Positions 35,196 through 43,271 of a stretch of DNA of 64,000 nt are shown here, piece after piece. The stretch is from Dyadobacter psychrotolerans (GTDB lineage Bacteria; Bacteroidota; Bacteroidia; Cytophagales; Spirosomataceae). The translations under genes were made by a program, and so were the position numbers. Where the stretch lies: the NCBI RefSeq assembly GCF_004349265.1, contig NZ_SMFL01000001.1:744001-808000 (forward strand). The letters run 5' to 3'. How positions within the stretch are numbered: position 1 is the first letter of the stretch; every line of letters starts with the position of its first letter. Under the pieces are notes generated by a model. It ran no database searches. It was not told where the DNA came from and saw only the letters and a list, made by a program, of their open reading frames with translations.

Positions 35196-35735
35196 ATGAA
35201 AACGACCAAAAATAAGTCCACAAAACAAATTACTGAAAGTGACGGCGAAAAATTGAAAGAGCTCTTTGTAGATGGTTTAAAAGATATCTACTGGGCTGAA
35301 AAACATCTGGCAAAAGCGCTGGTTAAGATGTCAAAAGCTGCAACATCAGAAGAATTAAGATCTGCTTTTGAAACACATACTACTGAAACAGAAGGACATG
35401 TAAGCCGCCTTGAAGAAGTATTCGGTATGATTGATGAAAAAGCACAGGCTAAAAAGTGTGCTGCTATGGAAGGTTTGCTCGAAGAAGGCACAGAGATAAT
35501 TGAAAGCACCGATAAAGATACCATGGTTCGTGACTGTGGCCTGATTATGGCAGCTCAAAAAATAGAGCATTACGAAATCGCTTCATACGGTACGTTGCGT
35601 AACATAGCCAGGACACTTGGATATCCGGAAGTAGCGGATTTACTTCAAACTACCCTGGATGAAGAAGGAACAACCGATCACAAACTGACTGAACTGGCGG
35701 AAATGTATGTAAACGAAGAAGCACACGCTGAATAG
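35196..35735 (+). CDS. DUF892 (YciE/YciF-type) ferritin-like protein
   Basis: 179 residues. Opening LKELFVDGLKDIYWAEKHLA, then AFETHTTETEGHVSRLEEVF, CGLIMAAQKIEHYEIASYGT and EEGTTDHKLTELAEMY: four helices carrying Glu and His residues of a di-metal, ferritin-like centre. DUF892 proteins are stress-induced, and their function is poorly known. It is cytoplasmic, with no signal. The gene has its own terminator, shared with the convergent stress-type oxidase gene. Confidence 0.9.
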   Translation: MKTTKNKSTKQITESDGEKLKELFVDGLKDIYWAEKHLAKALVKMSKAATSEELRSAFETHTTETEGHVSRLEEVFGMIDEKAQAKKCAAMEGLLEEGTEIIESTDKDTMVRDCGLIMAAQKIEHYEIASYGTLRNIARTLGYPEVADLLQTTLDEEGTTDHKLTELAEMYVNEEAHAE

Positions 35736-35751
35736 CAGATAAAGAAGTGTA

Positions 35752-35797
35752 TAAAAATAGCCCATCTAAATCAATTGATTCGGATGGGCTATTTTTA
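35752..35797. terminator. Bidirectional terminator
   Basis: AAAAATAGCCCATC and GATGGGCTATTTTT form a 14-bp stem around a loop holding the dyad AATCAATTGATT. U-tracts exist on both strands, serving the convergent genes 35196-35735 and 35810-36310. Confidence 0.9.
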
Positions 35798-35809
35798 TAT
35801 GCTAATATT

Positions 35810-36310
35810 TTAAACCAGATCTAATTTCCCGTGATCACCGCCATCGGGTGTAGTACCGGTTACGGCTGCTTTTAACATGGAGAAAAATACCACCATCTTT
35901 GAAGAAGTGCTGTCCCAGTATGCCGCTTCGTCCGTTGTTACTTTAAGCATGACCAAATCCGGATCATCCTTCCCACCCGGAAACCACGCTTTTGACATAA
36001 AACTCCACAACTCCTCTTTTTTTGCTTCATCTTCAACCACCGAAGCGTTACCTGAAACGCTTGCATAAGAGTTATTTTTAGGATCAGAATAAATCAGCGA
36101 CACCGATTCCTTCCAGTTGGTATCACTTCCTATTTCCGTTTGACGACTGGTAAAAAACCACGCATTTCCTTCCCCATCAATGTCAAGGGTCGTCATTGGG
36201 CGGGATTCAATTTTGCCGTTTTTATAAGTAGTATACATGCAAAAACGAATGTCTTCCGCTAATGACTTTAATTTTTTTATTGCTTCTATATCCTGCAGGT
36301 CCTTTTCCAT
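35810..36310 (-). CDS. Pyridoxamine 5'-phosphate oxidase family protein (general stress type)
   Basis: 166 residues forming a split-barrel flavin-binding domain: DIRFCMYTTYKNGKIESRPM, DGEGNAWFFTSRQTEIGSD, SLIYSDPKNNSYASVSGNAS and LVMLKVTTDEAAYWDSTSSK. This matches the short 'general stress protein 26' branch, not the true PdxH. It probably binds FMN or F420-like cofactors; the substrate is unknown. Its neighbours (DUF892, 2TM, LEA14) suggest a stress-related cluster. Stop codon lies just inside the shared terminator zone. Confidence 0.85.
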   Translation of the reverse strand: MEKDLQDIEAIKKLKSLAEDIRFCMYTTYKNGKIESRPMTTLDIDGEGNAWFFTSRQTEIGSDTNWKESVSLIYSDPKNNSYASVSGNASVVEDEAKKEELWSFMSKAWFPGGKDDPDLVMLKVTTDEAAYWDSTSSKMVVFFSMLKAAVTGTTPDGGDHGKLDLV

Positions 36311-36399
36311 AATTTTCTGTTTGTTTGTTCATACTTATAAATGATTGGGTCGATACAATAACTGTTCCATCCTGATATAACTTAAAACAAACTCAAAAC

Positions 36400-36430
36400 A
36401 AAAAGCCCGTCGTTTTACTGACAGGCCTTT
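36400..36430 (-). terminator. Terminator of 2TM gene
   Basis: On the minus strand AAAGGCCTGTC pairs imperfectly with GACGGGCTTT around AGTAAAAC, followed by TTTTTGTTTTG. It lies 20 bp after the stop of the 36450-36731 gene. Confidence 0.65.
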
Positions 36431-36449
36431 CAATATATGTATGTTACAT

Positions 36450-36731
36450 TTATCTTTGCTCTTTTACTAATTTTTCATATTCCCTTTCTGCCAGTGCTTT
36501 CTCATCCAGATTGCCGTAGGCTGTGAAGTAATGCGAAGCAAGTCCGATTCCCCAACCCAGCATAGGCCAGATTGGCCAGGGATAAAAATGACGTAATGAG
36601 TGGTTACCCATTGACAAAAAATAGATCAGCCATAGTCCTGCATTTACGATCAGATAGCTACGCAGATGGATTTTAAAACCTGCTCTTTGTTTAGCTTTTC
36701 TCCAGAGATATTCGTTTCGTGGCGTTTCCAT
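36450..36731 (-). CDS. 2TM-domain small membrane protein
   Basis: 93 residues. Two membrane helices (SYLIVNAGLWLIYFLSM and WPIWPMLGWGIGLASHYF) sit between a basic N-terminus (RKAKQRAGFKIHLR) and a charged C-terminal helix (NLDEKALAEREYEKLVKEQR). This is the '2TM' family common in Bacteroidota, either alone or fused to LytTR or kinase domains. Its role is not known. It is monocistronic, with its own terminator. Confidence 0.85.
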   Translation of the reverse strand: METPRNEYLWRKAKQRAGFKIHLRSYLIVNAGLWLIYFLSMGNHSLRHFYPWPIWPMLGWGIGLASHYFTAYGNLDEKALAEREYEKLVKEQR

Positions 36732-36878
36732 AGCGTTTTTTGTTTAAGATTTTGACCAGGTTTTTTATTTATGATTCAAATTTAAAACCTAAAACTAACC
36801 CGGAACAGACAATTAAGACGAACCAACGGATTTGATGGATGAAGATCAGTAACGGACAGATCAACTAAAATGCACACT

Positions 36879-37529
36879 TTAAACCGGCCATTCTTCCAGC
36901 CGGTAAGCGCTGTCCCAAAAGACATACTCTAGCCGCGAAGCTGTCAAATAGGCTTCTCTCATTTTCAATTTGGTAGACTCAGAGGCATTCTGCGCCAGTT
37001 GGTTACAAATTTTAAGTGCATTTTCAACCGATTTTGCAAAGTCTTCTCCCGCGTATGCATCGATCCAGTTTTGATAGGAGTTTGGCTTCGCTTGATTTTC
37101 ATAAATGTAATCCCCCACTTTTTTATAAATCCAGAAACAGGGAAGCAGGGCCGCTACTGCAACTTCATAACTTTCAAAAGTACTCGCTGCTAATAAATAA
37201 TTGGTGTAAGCAAAACAGCCTGGCGCCTTTCCGGATTTCAAATCGATGTCATATTCCTTAAAGTAACCGATATGCAAAGCCCGCTCAACCAAAATTGCAT
37301 TCTGTGCGAATTGCAGGAATTCGAGCAGTTCGCTACTGTTACCGGCACGGGTGCCCGCAGTGGCAAGCGCTTTTGCAAAGTCGGCCAGATAAAGCGAATC
37401 CTGATAAATGTAGAATTGGAATTTTTCAACCGGCAAAGTCCCGTCTTTAAGTTCCTGATTGAAAGGATGATTCTCAATTTCGGTATAAACCGGCAATGCT
37501 TCTTCCCAAAGTTGATCCGTAAATTTCAT
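36879..37529 (-). CDS. tenA: Aminopyrimidine aminohydrolase / thiaminase II (TenA)
   Basis: 216 residues, the full length of TenA. Conserved parts include FYIYQDSLYLADFAKALA, the AALLPCFWIYKKVGDYI segment with the catalytic cysteine (C near 129), WIDAYAGEDFAKSVE, and the C-terminal LEYVFWDSAYRLEEW. TenA hydrolyses aminomethyl-HMP (from degraded thiamin) to HMP for salvage. The start overlaps the thiD stop by 4 bp (ATGA), so it is the last gene of the thi operon. Confidence 0.92.
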   Translation of the reverse strand: MKFTDQLWEEALPVYTEIENHPFNQELKDGTLPVEKFQFYIYQDSLYLADFAKALATAGTRAGNSSELLEFLQFAQNAILVERALHIGYFKEYDIDLKSGKAPGCFAYTNYLLAASTFESYEVAVAALLPCFWIYKKVGDYIYENQAKPNSYQNWIDAYAGEDFAKSVENALKICNQLAQNASESTKLKMREAYLTASRLEYVFWDSAYRLEEWPV

Positions 37530-38347
37530 AACTTTATCTGCATTTTTATTGGGGAAAAAGAATGATTTAAAGGTCCGTGACCATGACCGGTTTTGACATT
37601 TTTCCCAGCCCCGATTGCGTCCGATACATAATTTTTGGCCAGAAGAATTGACTCAGTAATTGAATTCCCAAGGGCGACATAAGTTGCGATGGCGGAAGAT
37701 AAAGTACAGCCGGTTCCGTGCACATTTTCACTTTCGATATAATCACTTTCCAGAATAAGCATTTCCTTGCCTTTCTGTGCAAAAACATCATACAAGGTTG
37801 GGGCGACCAAATGACCTCCTTTTAGCAATATCCCATTGCAACCTTTCAACAGCATTTCGTCAGTTGCTTTTTTCATATCATCCAGCGATTCAATTTTCTT
37901 TGAACTTAAAATTTCACCTTCGTCAAGATTAGGTGTGATCAGGTTAACTCTGGGAAACAATTCTTTCCACAAAACTGCCACGGTTTCGTCCTGAATCAAC
38001 TTGGCTCCGCTTGTTGAAACCATAACAGGATCAAAAACGACGAAACCAGGTTTAAATCTGTCCAATATTTCGGCAATGATCAAGGCCACTTCAACAGTAT
38101 TAATCATTCCTATTTTTACCGAATCAATGGTGATATCTTCGAAAACTGCTTCAAGCTGCTGTTTCAGAAATTCAGCCGGAACGGGATGAATGGCGCGGAC
38201 ACCCACTGTATTTTGTGCGGTAAGGGCCGTAATCGCTGACATTCCGTAGGCACCCAAAGCTGAAATCGTTTTTAGATCCGCCTGTATTCCCGCCCCTCCT
38301 CCACTGTCCGATCCCGCAATGGTCAACACGGTTGGATATCTTTTCAT
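37526..38347 (-). CDS. thiD: Hydroxymethylpyrimidine (phosphate) kinase
   Basis: 273 residues of the ribokinase fold. TIAGSDSGGGAGIQADLKT near the N-terminus binds the pyrimidine, DPVMVSTSGAKLI (about 112-124) and GTGCTLSSAIA (about 211-221) form the anion hole and catalytic site. It phosphorylates HMP and HMP-P. It overlaps thiE upstream and tenA downstream by 4 bp each, indicating translational coupling. Confidence 0.94.
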   Translation of the reverse strand: MKRYPTVLTIAGSDSGGGAGIQADLKTISALGAYGMSAITALTAQNTVGVRAIHPVPAEFLKQQLEAVFEDITIDSVKIGMINTVEVALIIAEILDRFKPGFVVFDPVMVSTSGAKLIQDETVAVLWKELFPRVNLITPNLDEGEILSSKKIESLDDMKKATDEMLLKGCNGILLKGGHLVAPTLYDVFAQKGKEMLILESDYIESENVHGTGCTLSSAIATYVALGNSITESILLAKNYVSDAIGAGKNVKTGHGHGPLNHSFSPIKMQIKL

Positions 38348-38991
38348 TTTAAATTCGATTTGTTAAAAATGGACATTAATTGGGTTGCAGCCTGGAAAGG
38401 AGATTCAGCACTGCATATCGCAGAAATGACTGCAATGCCATTTGCTCCGTTTCTCAGAGCCTCTGCTGCATTTTTGTCGTTTAGGCCACCGATTACAACC
38501 AAAGGATGTCTCGAATTTTGCCTCATCCATTTCAGTCCTTCCTTACCCCACGGTGTTTCAGTATCTGTTTTGGAAGCGGTAAAAAAAAGCGGACTGGCAG
38601 CCAGGTAGGAAATTTTCCAGGTTTCTGCTTCAAAAACATCTTCACGTGTTTCCGCTGATATCCCGACAATTTTTTCCGGCAGCCACAAATCTTTTAGCAT
38701 ATTGTAATGCATATCGTTTTGCCCCACATGCACGCCATCTGCATCAATGGCCAGGGCAACATCCACCCGGTCATTGATGATTAAAGGCACATGATAGGGC
38801 GCCAGCAGATCTTTCAGTCGTTTACCACGTTCGATAAAAGCACGGGTTCCCAACGTTTTTTCGCGAAGCTGCACCATCGTCACACCACCTTTCACCGCTT
38901 CTTCAACAACCCAATAAAAGTCCCGGCCCAGGCAGGCGGCCTCGTCGGTTACCAGATATAACTGGATCTGATTTAAGATATTTTCTTTCAT
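38344..38991 (-). CDS. thiE: Thiamin-phosphate synthase
   Basis: 215 residues, TIM barrel. MVQLREK (pyrophosphate and pyrimidine binding), IINDRVDVALAIDADGVHVG and VGISAETRED are the standard ThiE motifs; PLVVIGGLNDKNAAE and NGIAVISAIC complete the phosphate site. It joins HMP-PP to HET-P to give thiamin phosphate. It overlaps thiM by 4 bp. Confidence 0.94.
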   Translation of the reverse strand: MKENILNQIQLYLVTDEAACLGRDFYWVVEEAVKGGVTMVQLREKTLGTRAFIERGKRLKDLLAPYHVPLIINDRVDVALAIDADGVHVGQNDMHYNMLKDLWLPEKIVGISAETREDVFEAETWKISYLAASPLFFTASKTDTETPWGKEGLKWMRQNSRHPLVVIGGLNDKNAAEALRNGANGIAVISAICSAESPFQAATQLMSIFNKSNLK

Positions 38992-39779
38992 TTTACTCTG
39001 GATGAAACCTGAAGATTCTGAGGAGTTATTTCTGCCAGCGCATCCAGAAATGCAATTTGAAAAGATCCTGGCAGCTGTGTTTTTTGAAAAGCCATTTCTC
39101 CGCAGACACCCATCATTACAGCCGCAAAAATCGCCGCTTCAAAAGGATTAGATTGAATGGCAACAAAAGCGCCGGCGATCGCGGATGCTGAACAGCCCAT
39201 TCCGGTAATACGGGTCATCAGCGGTACACCATTTTCAACATAAGCTATTTTCTGACCGCTGACAATCAAATCCGTCGCCCCGCTTACACTGACAACTGAA
39301 CCATATTTTAAACTCAATGCAGTTGCAGCTTCCAGACTATCGAGTGAAACAGCGGTACTGTCGACACCTTTCGTCCGGATATTTGTACCGGCCAAAGCCA
39401 TAATTTCAGAAGCATTTCCACGGATTATTGTTGGAGATGCAATTGTCAGAAGTTCGTTCAAAACAGCATTGCGATATGGCGTAGCACCAGCTCCAACAGG
39501 ATCCAGAACAATGGGTTTGTTTAATTCTGCGGCACGTTTCATTGCCAGCTTCATTCCCGCTACCCATGGAGGTGAGAGTGTGCCAATATTCACGACCAAA
39601 GCTCCGGCGATGGCAACCATATCCTCTACCTCTTCAGCAGCATGCGCCATAACGGGTGAAGCTCCGGCGGCAAGCAACGCATTGGCAGTGAAATTCATCA
39701 CTACAAAATTGGTGATGTTTTGCACCAAAGGGGCTTGACTCCTTAAATTGATCAGGTTTTGTTCAAAATTAATATCCAT
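38988..39779 (-). CDS. thiM: Hydroxyethylthiazole kinase
   Basis: 263 residues. LVQNITNFVVMNFTANALLA is the thiazole-binding start, VLDPVGAGATPYR and IIRGNASEI are family motifs, and GMGCSASAIAGAF (C196) is the catalytic loop. It phosphorylates hydroxyethylthiazole for salvage. It is first in the operon thiM-thiE-thiD-tenA, ~105 nt downstream of the TPP riboswitch. No thiC, thiG or thiH is in the window, so this cluster alone supports salvage only. Confidence 0.94.
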   Translation of the reverse strand: MDINFEQNLINLRSQAPLVQNITNFVVMNFTANALLAAGASPVMAHAAEEVEDMVAIAGALVVNIGTLSPPWVAGMKLAMKRAAELNKPIVLDPVGAGATPYRNAVLNELLTIASPTIIRGNASEIMALAGTNIRTKGVDSTAVSLDSLEAATALSLKYGSVVSVSGATDLIVSGQKIAYVENGVPLMTRITGMGCSASAIAGAFVAIQSNPFEAAIFAAVMMGVCGEMAFQKTQLPGSFQIAFLDALAEITPQNLQVSSRVK

Positions 39780-39883
39780 TATCTCTATTATTAAATTGAG
39801 AGAACGGGCAAGAGGGAGGCGGTTTGTACTAAAAATAATTTAACCAACCAAAGAGAAAAAAGACAACACTTTGCCTTCTAAAC

Positions 39884-39962
39884 GCTTTTTCCTACGACAG
39901 CATCAACTGTGTCAGGTTCAAAGGGTATAAATCTCAGTCCGTATTTCGGACACCCCTAAAGC
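39884..39962 (-). promoter_or_regulatory. TPP (THI-box) riboswitch
   Basis: On the minus strand: GCTTTAGGGGTGTCC, then CTGAGA, ACCCTTTGAACCTG and GTAGGAAAAAGC. These are the conserved THI-box parts. P1 is formed by GCTTT (39962-39958) and AAAGC (39888-39884). Binding of thiamin pyrophosphate would shut off the thi operon. A TACATTCG -7-like box at 39975-39982 would start transcription just before P1. No clear terminator is seen in the 104 nt before the ATG; TCTCT and AGAGA near the start can pair, so translational control is more likely. Confidence 0.93.
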
Positions 39963-39983
39963 CATTCTTAATTACGAATGTAG

Positions 39984-39991
39984 TAGTTTTG
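39984..39991 (+). promoter_or_regulatory. Possible -7 box for HAD phosphatase gene
   Basis: TAGTTTTG fits TAnnTTTG, 26 bp before the ATG at 40017, divergent from the thi promoter. No good -33 box is seen. Confidence 0.35.
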
Positions 39992-40016
39992 GGCAGAAAC
40001 TAAAAGTTAAAACATA

Positions 40017-40688
40017 ATGATTAAAGCTGCCATATTTGACATGGACGGGTTGCTGATTGATTCGGAGCCGATTTGGGCCGATGCTGCCCGTGAAGTCATG
40101 CAAAAAGTAAATTTCCAATTGACACACGCACTGAAACTTCAAACCACCGGATTGTCTATCAAGCTTTTTCTGGAATTTTGCTACAAAATACAGCCATGGA
40201 ACACGCCAACCTTTGAAGAGCTTGAACGGGAAATTCTAGAGCATGCACATAAAAATATTCTCAATCATGCAGTTGCCATGCCCGGCGCAATAGATATTAT
40301 CAAAAATCTTAAAGCACAGGGTCTTAAACTGGCCGTAGCATCTGCCTCACACATGGTGCTAATTGAAGGTGTTCTCAAAAGGCTGGAAATTATTGATTAC
40401 TTTGACACCTGGCACTCTGGTGAGCTTGAAGAATTTACAAAACCACATCCGGCGGTATACCTGACAACGGCAGCAAAACTTGGTGTTAAACCTGAGGAAT
40501 GTATCGCTTTTGAAGATTCTCATGCAGGCCTTCGTTCTGCCCACGCAGCCGGAATGATCACGATTTCAGTACCGGCGATGGAGGTTTTTGAAGATCCAAA
40601 ATTTAATCTGGCGCATTATAAAATTTCCTCTTTGGACAAATACATTCTGGAAGAAATGTGCGGACAGCCGCAAAATATTCTCAACTAG
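40017..40688 (+). CDS. HAD-family phosphatase (hexitol phosphatase / beta-PGM type)
   Basis: 223 residues. Motif I FDMDGLLIDSEP (D8, D10), motif II VASAS (about 108-112), motif III K in TKPHPAVY, motif IV FEDSHAG. The helical cap between motif I and II is of the beta-phosphoglucomutase type. The opening IFDMDGLLIDSEPIWADA resembles HxpB (YniC), which acts on hexitol and hexose 6-phosphates. A phosphatase on sugar phosphates is likely. It is followed 15 bp later by a sensor kinase gene on the same strand, probably in one unit. Confidence 0.85.
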   Translation: MIKAAIFDMDGLLIDSEPIWADAAREVMQKVNFQLTHALKLQTTGLSIKLFLEFCYKIQPWNTPTFEELEREILEHAHKNILNHAVAMPGAIDIIKNLKAQGLKLAVASASHMVLIEGVLKRLEIIDYFDTWHSGELEEFTKPHPAVYLTTAAKLGVKPEECIAFEDSHAGLRSAHAAGMITISVPAMEVFEDPKFNLAHYKISSLDKYILEEMCGQPQNILN

Positions 40689-40703
40689 TTTTTTATTAAA
40701 TTA

Positions 40704-42044
40704 ATGATCGGACTTCGCCATTTCAGCATTGTAATAGCTATCAGGATAACACTGATTATCGTGAGCGTTTTCGTGGTGATATGGCTGGCTTCCTTAAAAA
40801 CGAATGTAACATTAATTTATATTCTGGGTGGAATTTTCATCTTTGTCCAGGGTTCTCTTTTATATCAGTATGTTACCAATGTCAACCGGAAACTGACTTA
40901 TTTTCTGGAATCGGTACGGTATTCAGATTTTACGATCAACTTCCGGCATGATAATAAAATGGGTAAAACGTTTCAGGAACTCAACCAGCAGTTTAATGAA
41001 GTGTTGCACGCGTTTCGTCAGGCCCGGGCTGAAAAGGAAGCCAACCTTCAGTACCTCAACACCATCGTTCAGCACATTGGGACGGGACTTATCACTTTTG
41101 ACAGCACGGGGCAGGTCAATCTGATCAATAATGCTGCACTCCGGATGCTGGGAATTTACAGACTGCATCAGCTTAGCGAACTACAGGATAAACATCCAAG
41201 ATTATTTGAACTGCTTTCCAATCTGGATTCCGGTGTGCGTGAACTTTATCGTACGCCTTCCGACCAACCCCTTGCCCTGCAGGGAGCGGCTATTCAGCTC
41301 AGAGGAATGTGGGTACGGATTGTGGTTTTGCAAAATATCCAGACAGAACTTCAGCAGCAGGAAGTGGAATCATGGCAAAACCTGACGCGTGTTTTGCGTC
41401 ATGAGATTATGAACTCGATGACACCTATTGTGTCCCTTGTTGGTACAATGCGGCTGATTGTAAATGAAGATATTGAAAAATCCACTACTGATCAGGAGGC
41501 CGTAAATGATTTGAAAGAAGCTTTACAAACACTGGAAAAACGGAGCAAAGGTATGATGCAGTTTGTGAACGCTTACCGAGATTTTACAACCTTGCCAAAA
41601 CCTGTGTTTTCAAATCTGAACGTTGCCGAATTGTTACAGGAAGTTCTGCAATTGCTACAGACAGATCTGACAACTGCCGGAGTACTGTGGAAATTGACAG
41701 TGAAACCAGAAAACCTGATTGTAAAAGTCGATGCCAGCCAGATTCAGCAGGTTTTAATTAATTTGATAAAAAATGCATCCGAGGCATTCTCTACCCAAAC
41801 CGACCGTGTGATTTCTCTTGAAGCTTATCAAAACGACAACACCACTTTTATAGAAGTGCAGGACAACGGAGACGGCATTGAGCCTGAGGCAATTGACAAT
41901 ATTTTTATTCCTTTTTATACCACAAAAAAAACCGGTTCAGGAATTGGGCTTAGCCTTTCCAGGCAGATTTTACAACAACACGGAGGTCAACTAAACGTAG
42001 CCTCTGAAGTCGGTAAGGGAACGGTTTTTACTTTGGTTTTTTAA
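40704..42044 (+). CDS. NtrY-like sensor histidine kinase
   Basis: 446 residues. Two N-terminal helices (about 8-30 and 35-55), a PAS-like region (about 110-215, GTGLITFDSTGQVNLINNAAL), then HisKA with H233 in RVLRHEIMNSMTPI and a HATPase with N357 (NLIKNASEAF), DNGDGIEPEA and GSGIGLSLSR. The 'LRHEIMNSMTPIVSL' form is that of kinases that pair with sigma-54 response regulators in Bacteroidota, where the two genes usually lie together. Here the only such regulator in the window is 12 kb away at 27165, so it is a candidate partner. Confidence 0.88.
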   Translation: MIGLRHFSIVIAIRITLIIVSVFVVIWLASLKTNVTLIYILGGIFIFVQGSLLYQYVTNVNRKLTYFLESVRYSDFTINFRHDNKMGKTFQELNQQFNEVLHAFRQARAEKEANLQYLNTIVQHIGTGLITFDSTGQVNLINNAALRMLGIYRLHQLSELQDKHPRLFELLSNLDSGVRELYRTPSDQPLALQGAAIQLRGMWVRIVVLQNIQTELQQQEVESWQNLTRVLRHEIMNSMTPIVSLVGTMRLIVNEDIEKSTTDQEAVNDLKEALQTLEKRSKGMMQFVNAYRDFTTLPKPVFSNLNVAELLQEVLQLLQTDLTTAGVLWKLTVKPENLIVKVDASQIQQVLINLIKNASEAFSTQTDRVISLEAYQNDNTTFIEVQDNGDGIEPEAIDNIFIPFYTTKKTGSGIGLSLSRQILQQHGGQLNVASEVGKGTVFTLVF

Positions 42045-42059
42045 AATAACCATTTTGAT

Positions 42060-43259
42060 TTAAATCAATCCTGATAGACCTTTAAAATCCTGACCTAAAA
42101 TAGACTTTGCATCGGCACCCAACCAGTCACGAAGCAATGAAGTATAAACATCTCTGAAATCGACAGAATATTTAAGATCACCGCCATCAAGATTCGTCAG
42201 ATCAGGCGCTTCGTTATAAACTACTGAATTACGCGCCGGCCCTCCTATTAGAAACAAATTATTGGCAGTACCATGGTCCGTACCGCCGCTTCCATTTTGC
42301 TTCACCCGACGACCAAACTCACTAAAAGTCAGCACCATTGTCCGGTCCAGCTGTCCCTGTTTTTTAAGATCATTAACAAAAGCAGCAACCGCTTCGGAGT
42401 ATAATTTCAAAAGCCTGTCCTGCTGGCCACGCTGCCCAACATGCGTGTCAAATCCGGAAAGTGAAACGTAATAGATTGTTGAATCAATTCCGGAAGTAAT
42501 CAATTCCGAGATCGTTTTTAAACTTTTACCTAACTCATTATTTGGAAATTCTGTCAAGCTGGTTTGCACCTTTGCCTTTTGATATAAATAATCAGCACTT
42601 GACTTTGTATCCGCAAGTGTTTTGTACAAATAACTTACCGGATCATGACCTGTGTTAACAGGGGAAGTTTTTACAAGATTTTCCACCATCCCGTTTTTGG
42701 TTTGGTTGTAAAGCTTTTTCGGATCCAGCAGGGCCATGCCATTAACCTTTTCGCCCTTCATAGCGAAACTTAAGGTGTCATCAATTTCCAGCATCTTGTG
42801 CGGCGTACCTGCACAACCCGTACAAGCCGAATCCAGATAACGCCCCAGCCAGCCGCTGCTTAAATATTCCTTTGCATCACTGCCGGTTTGCCAAATATCC
42901 ATCGATCTGAAATGGGACCGATCCGGATTAGGATAACCAACGTTATTGATAATGCGAACACGGCCATCGTCGTACAAGCCACGAAGTGCTTCCAACGCCG
43001 GATTAAGCCCGATCTCATCATTTAATGAAAGCACTTTAATTTTTTCAACTGCCAACGAGGGACGTTGTTTATAATAAATGTCGTTTTGATATGGAATGAC
43101 TGTATTCAGCCCGTCATTCCCTCCGGACAATTGTATAACCACCAGGATTTTTCCACTCTCGTTGTTGAGATTGTATTGATGAGCTTTTAGAAAACTGGGG
43201 ATCAGCATGGTTCCTGCCGTTGCCAGTGCCGAGTGTTTCAAAAAATCGCGTCTGTCCAT
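42060..43259 (-). CDS. DUF1501 secreted protein
   Basis: 399 residues with a twin-arginine-like leader (MDRRDFLKHSALATAGTMLI). Conserved family parts: VVIQLSGGNDGLNTVIPY, LNPALEALRGLYDDGRV, PDRSHFRSMDIWQ, VSLSGFDTH and LTFSEFGRRVKQN...GTDHGTAN. The fold is sulfatase-like, but the activity is unknown. It follows the DUF1800 gene after 12 bp; the two families nearly always occur together. Confidence 0.92.
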   Translation of the reverse strand: MDRRDFLKHSALATAGTMLIPSFLKAHQYNLNNESGKILVVIQLSGGNDGLNTVIPYQNDIYYKQRPSLAVEKIKVLSLNDEIGLNPALEALRGLYDDGRVRIINNVGYPNPDRSHFRSMDIWQTGSDAKEYLSSGWLGRYLDSACTGCAGTPHKMLEIDDTLSFAMKGEKVNGMALLDPKKLYNQTKNGMVENLVKTSPVNTGHDPVSYLYKTLADTKSSADYLYQKAKVQTSLTEFPNNELGKSLKTISELITSGIDSTIYYVSLSGFDTHVGQRGQQDRLLKLYSEAVAAFVNDLKKQGQLDRTMVLTFSEFGRRVKQNGSGGTDHGTANNLFLIGGPARNSVVYNEAPDLTNLDGGDLKYSVDFRDVYTSLLRDWLGADAKSILGQDFKGLSGLI

Positions 43260-43271
43260 ATCAACCCTGTT

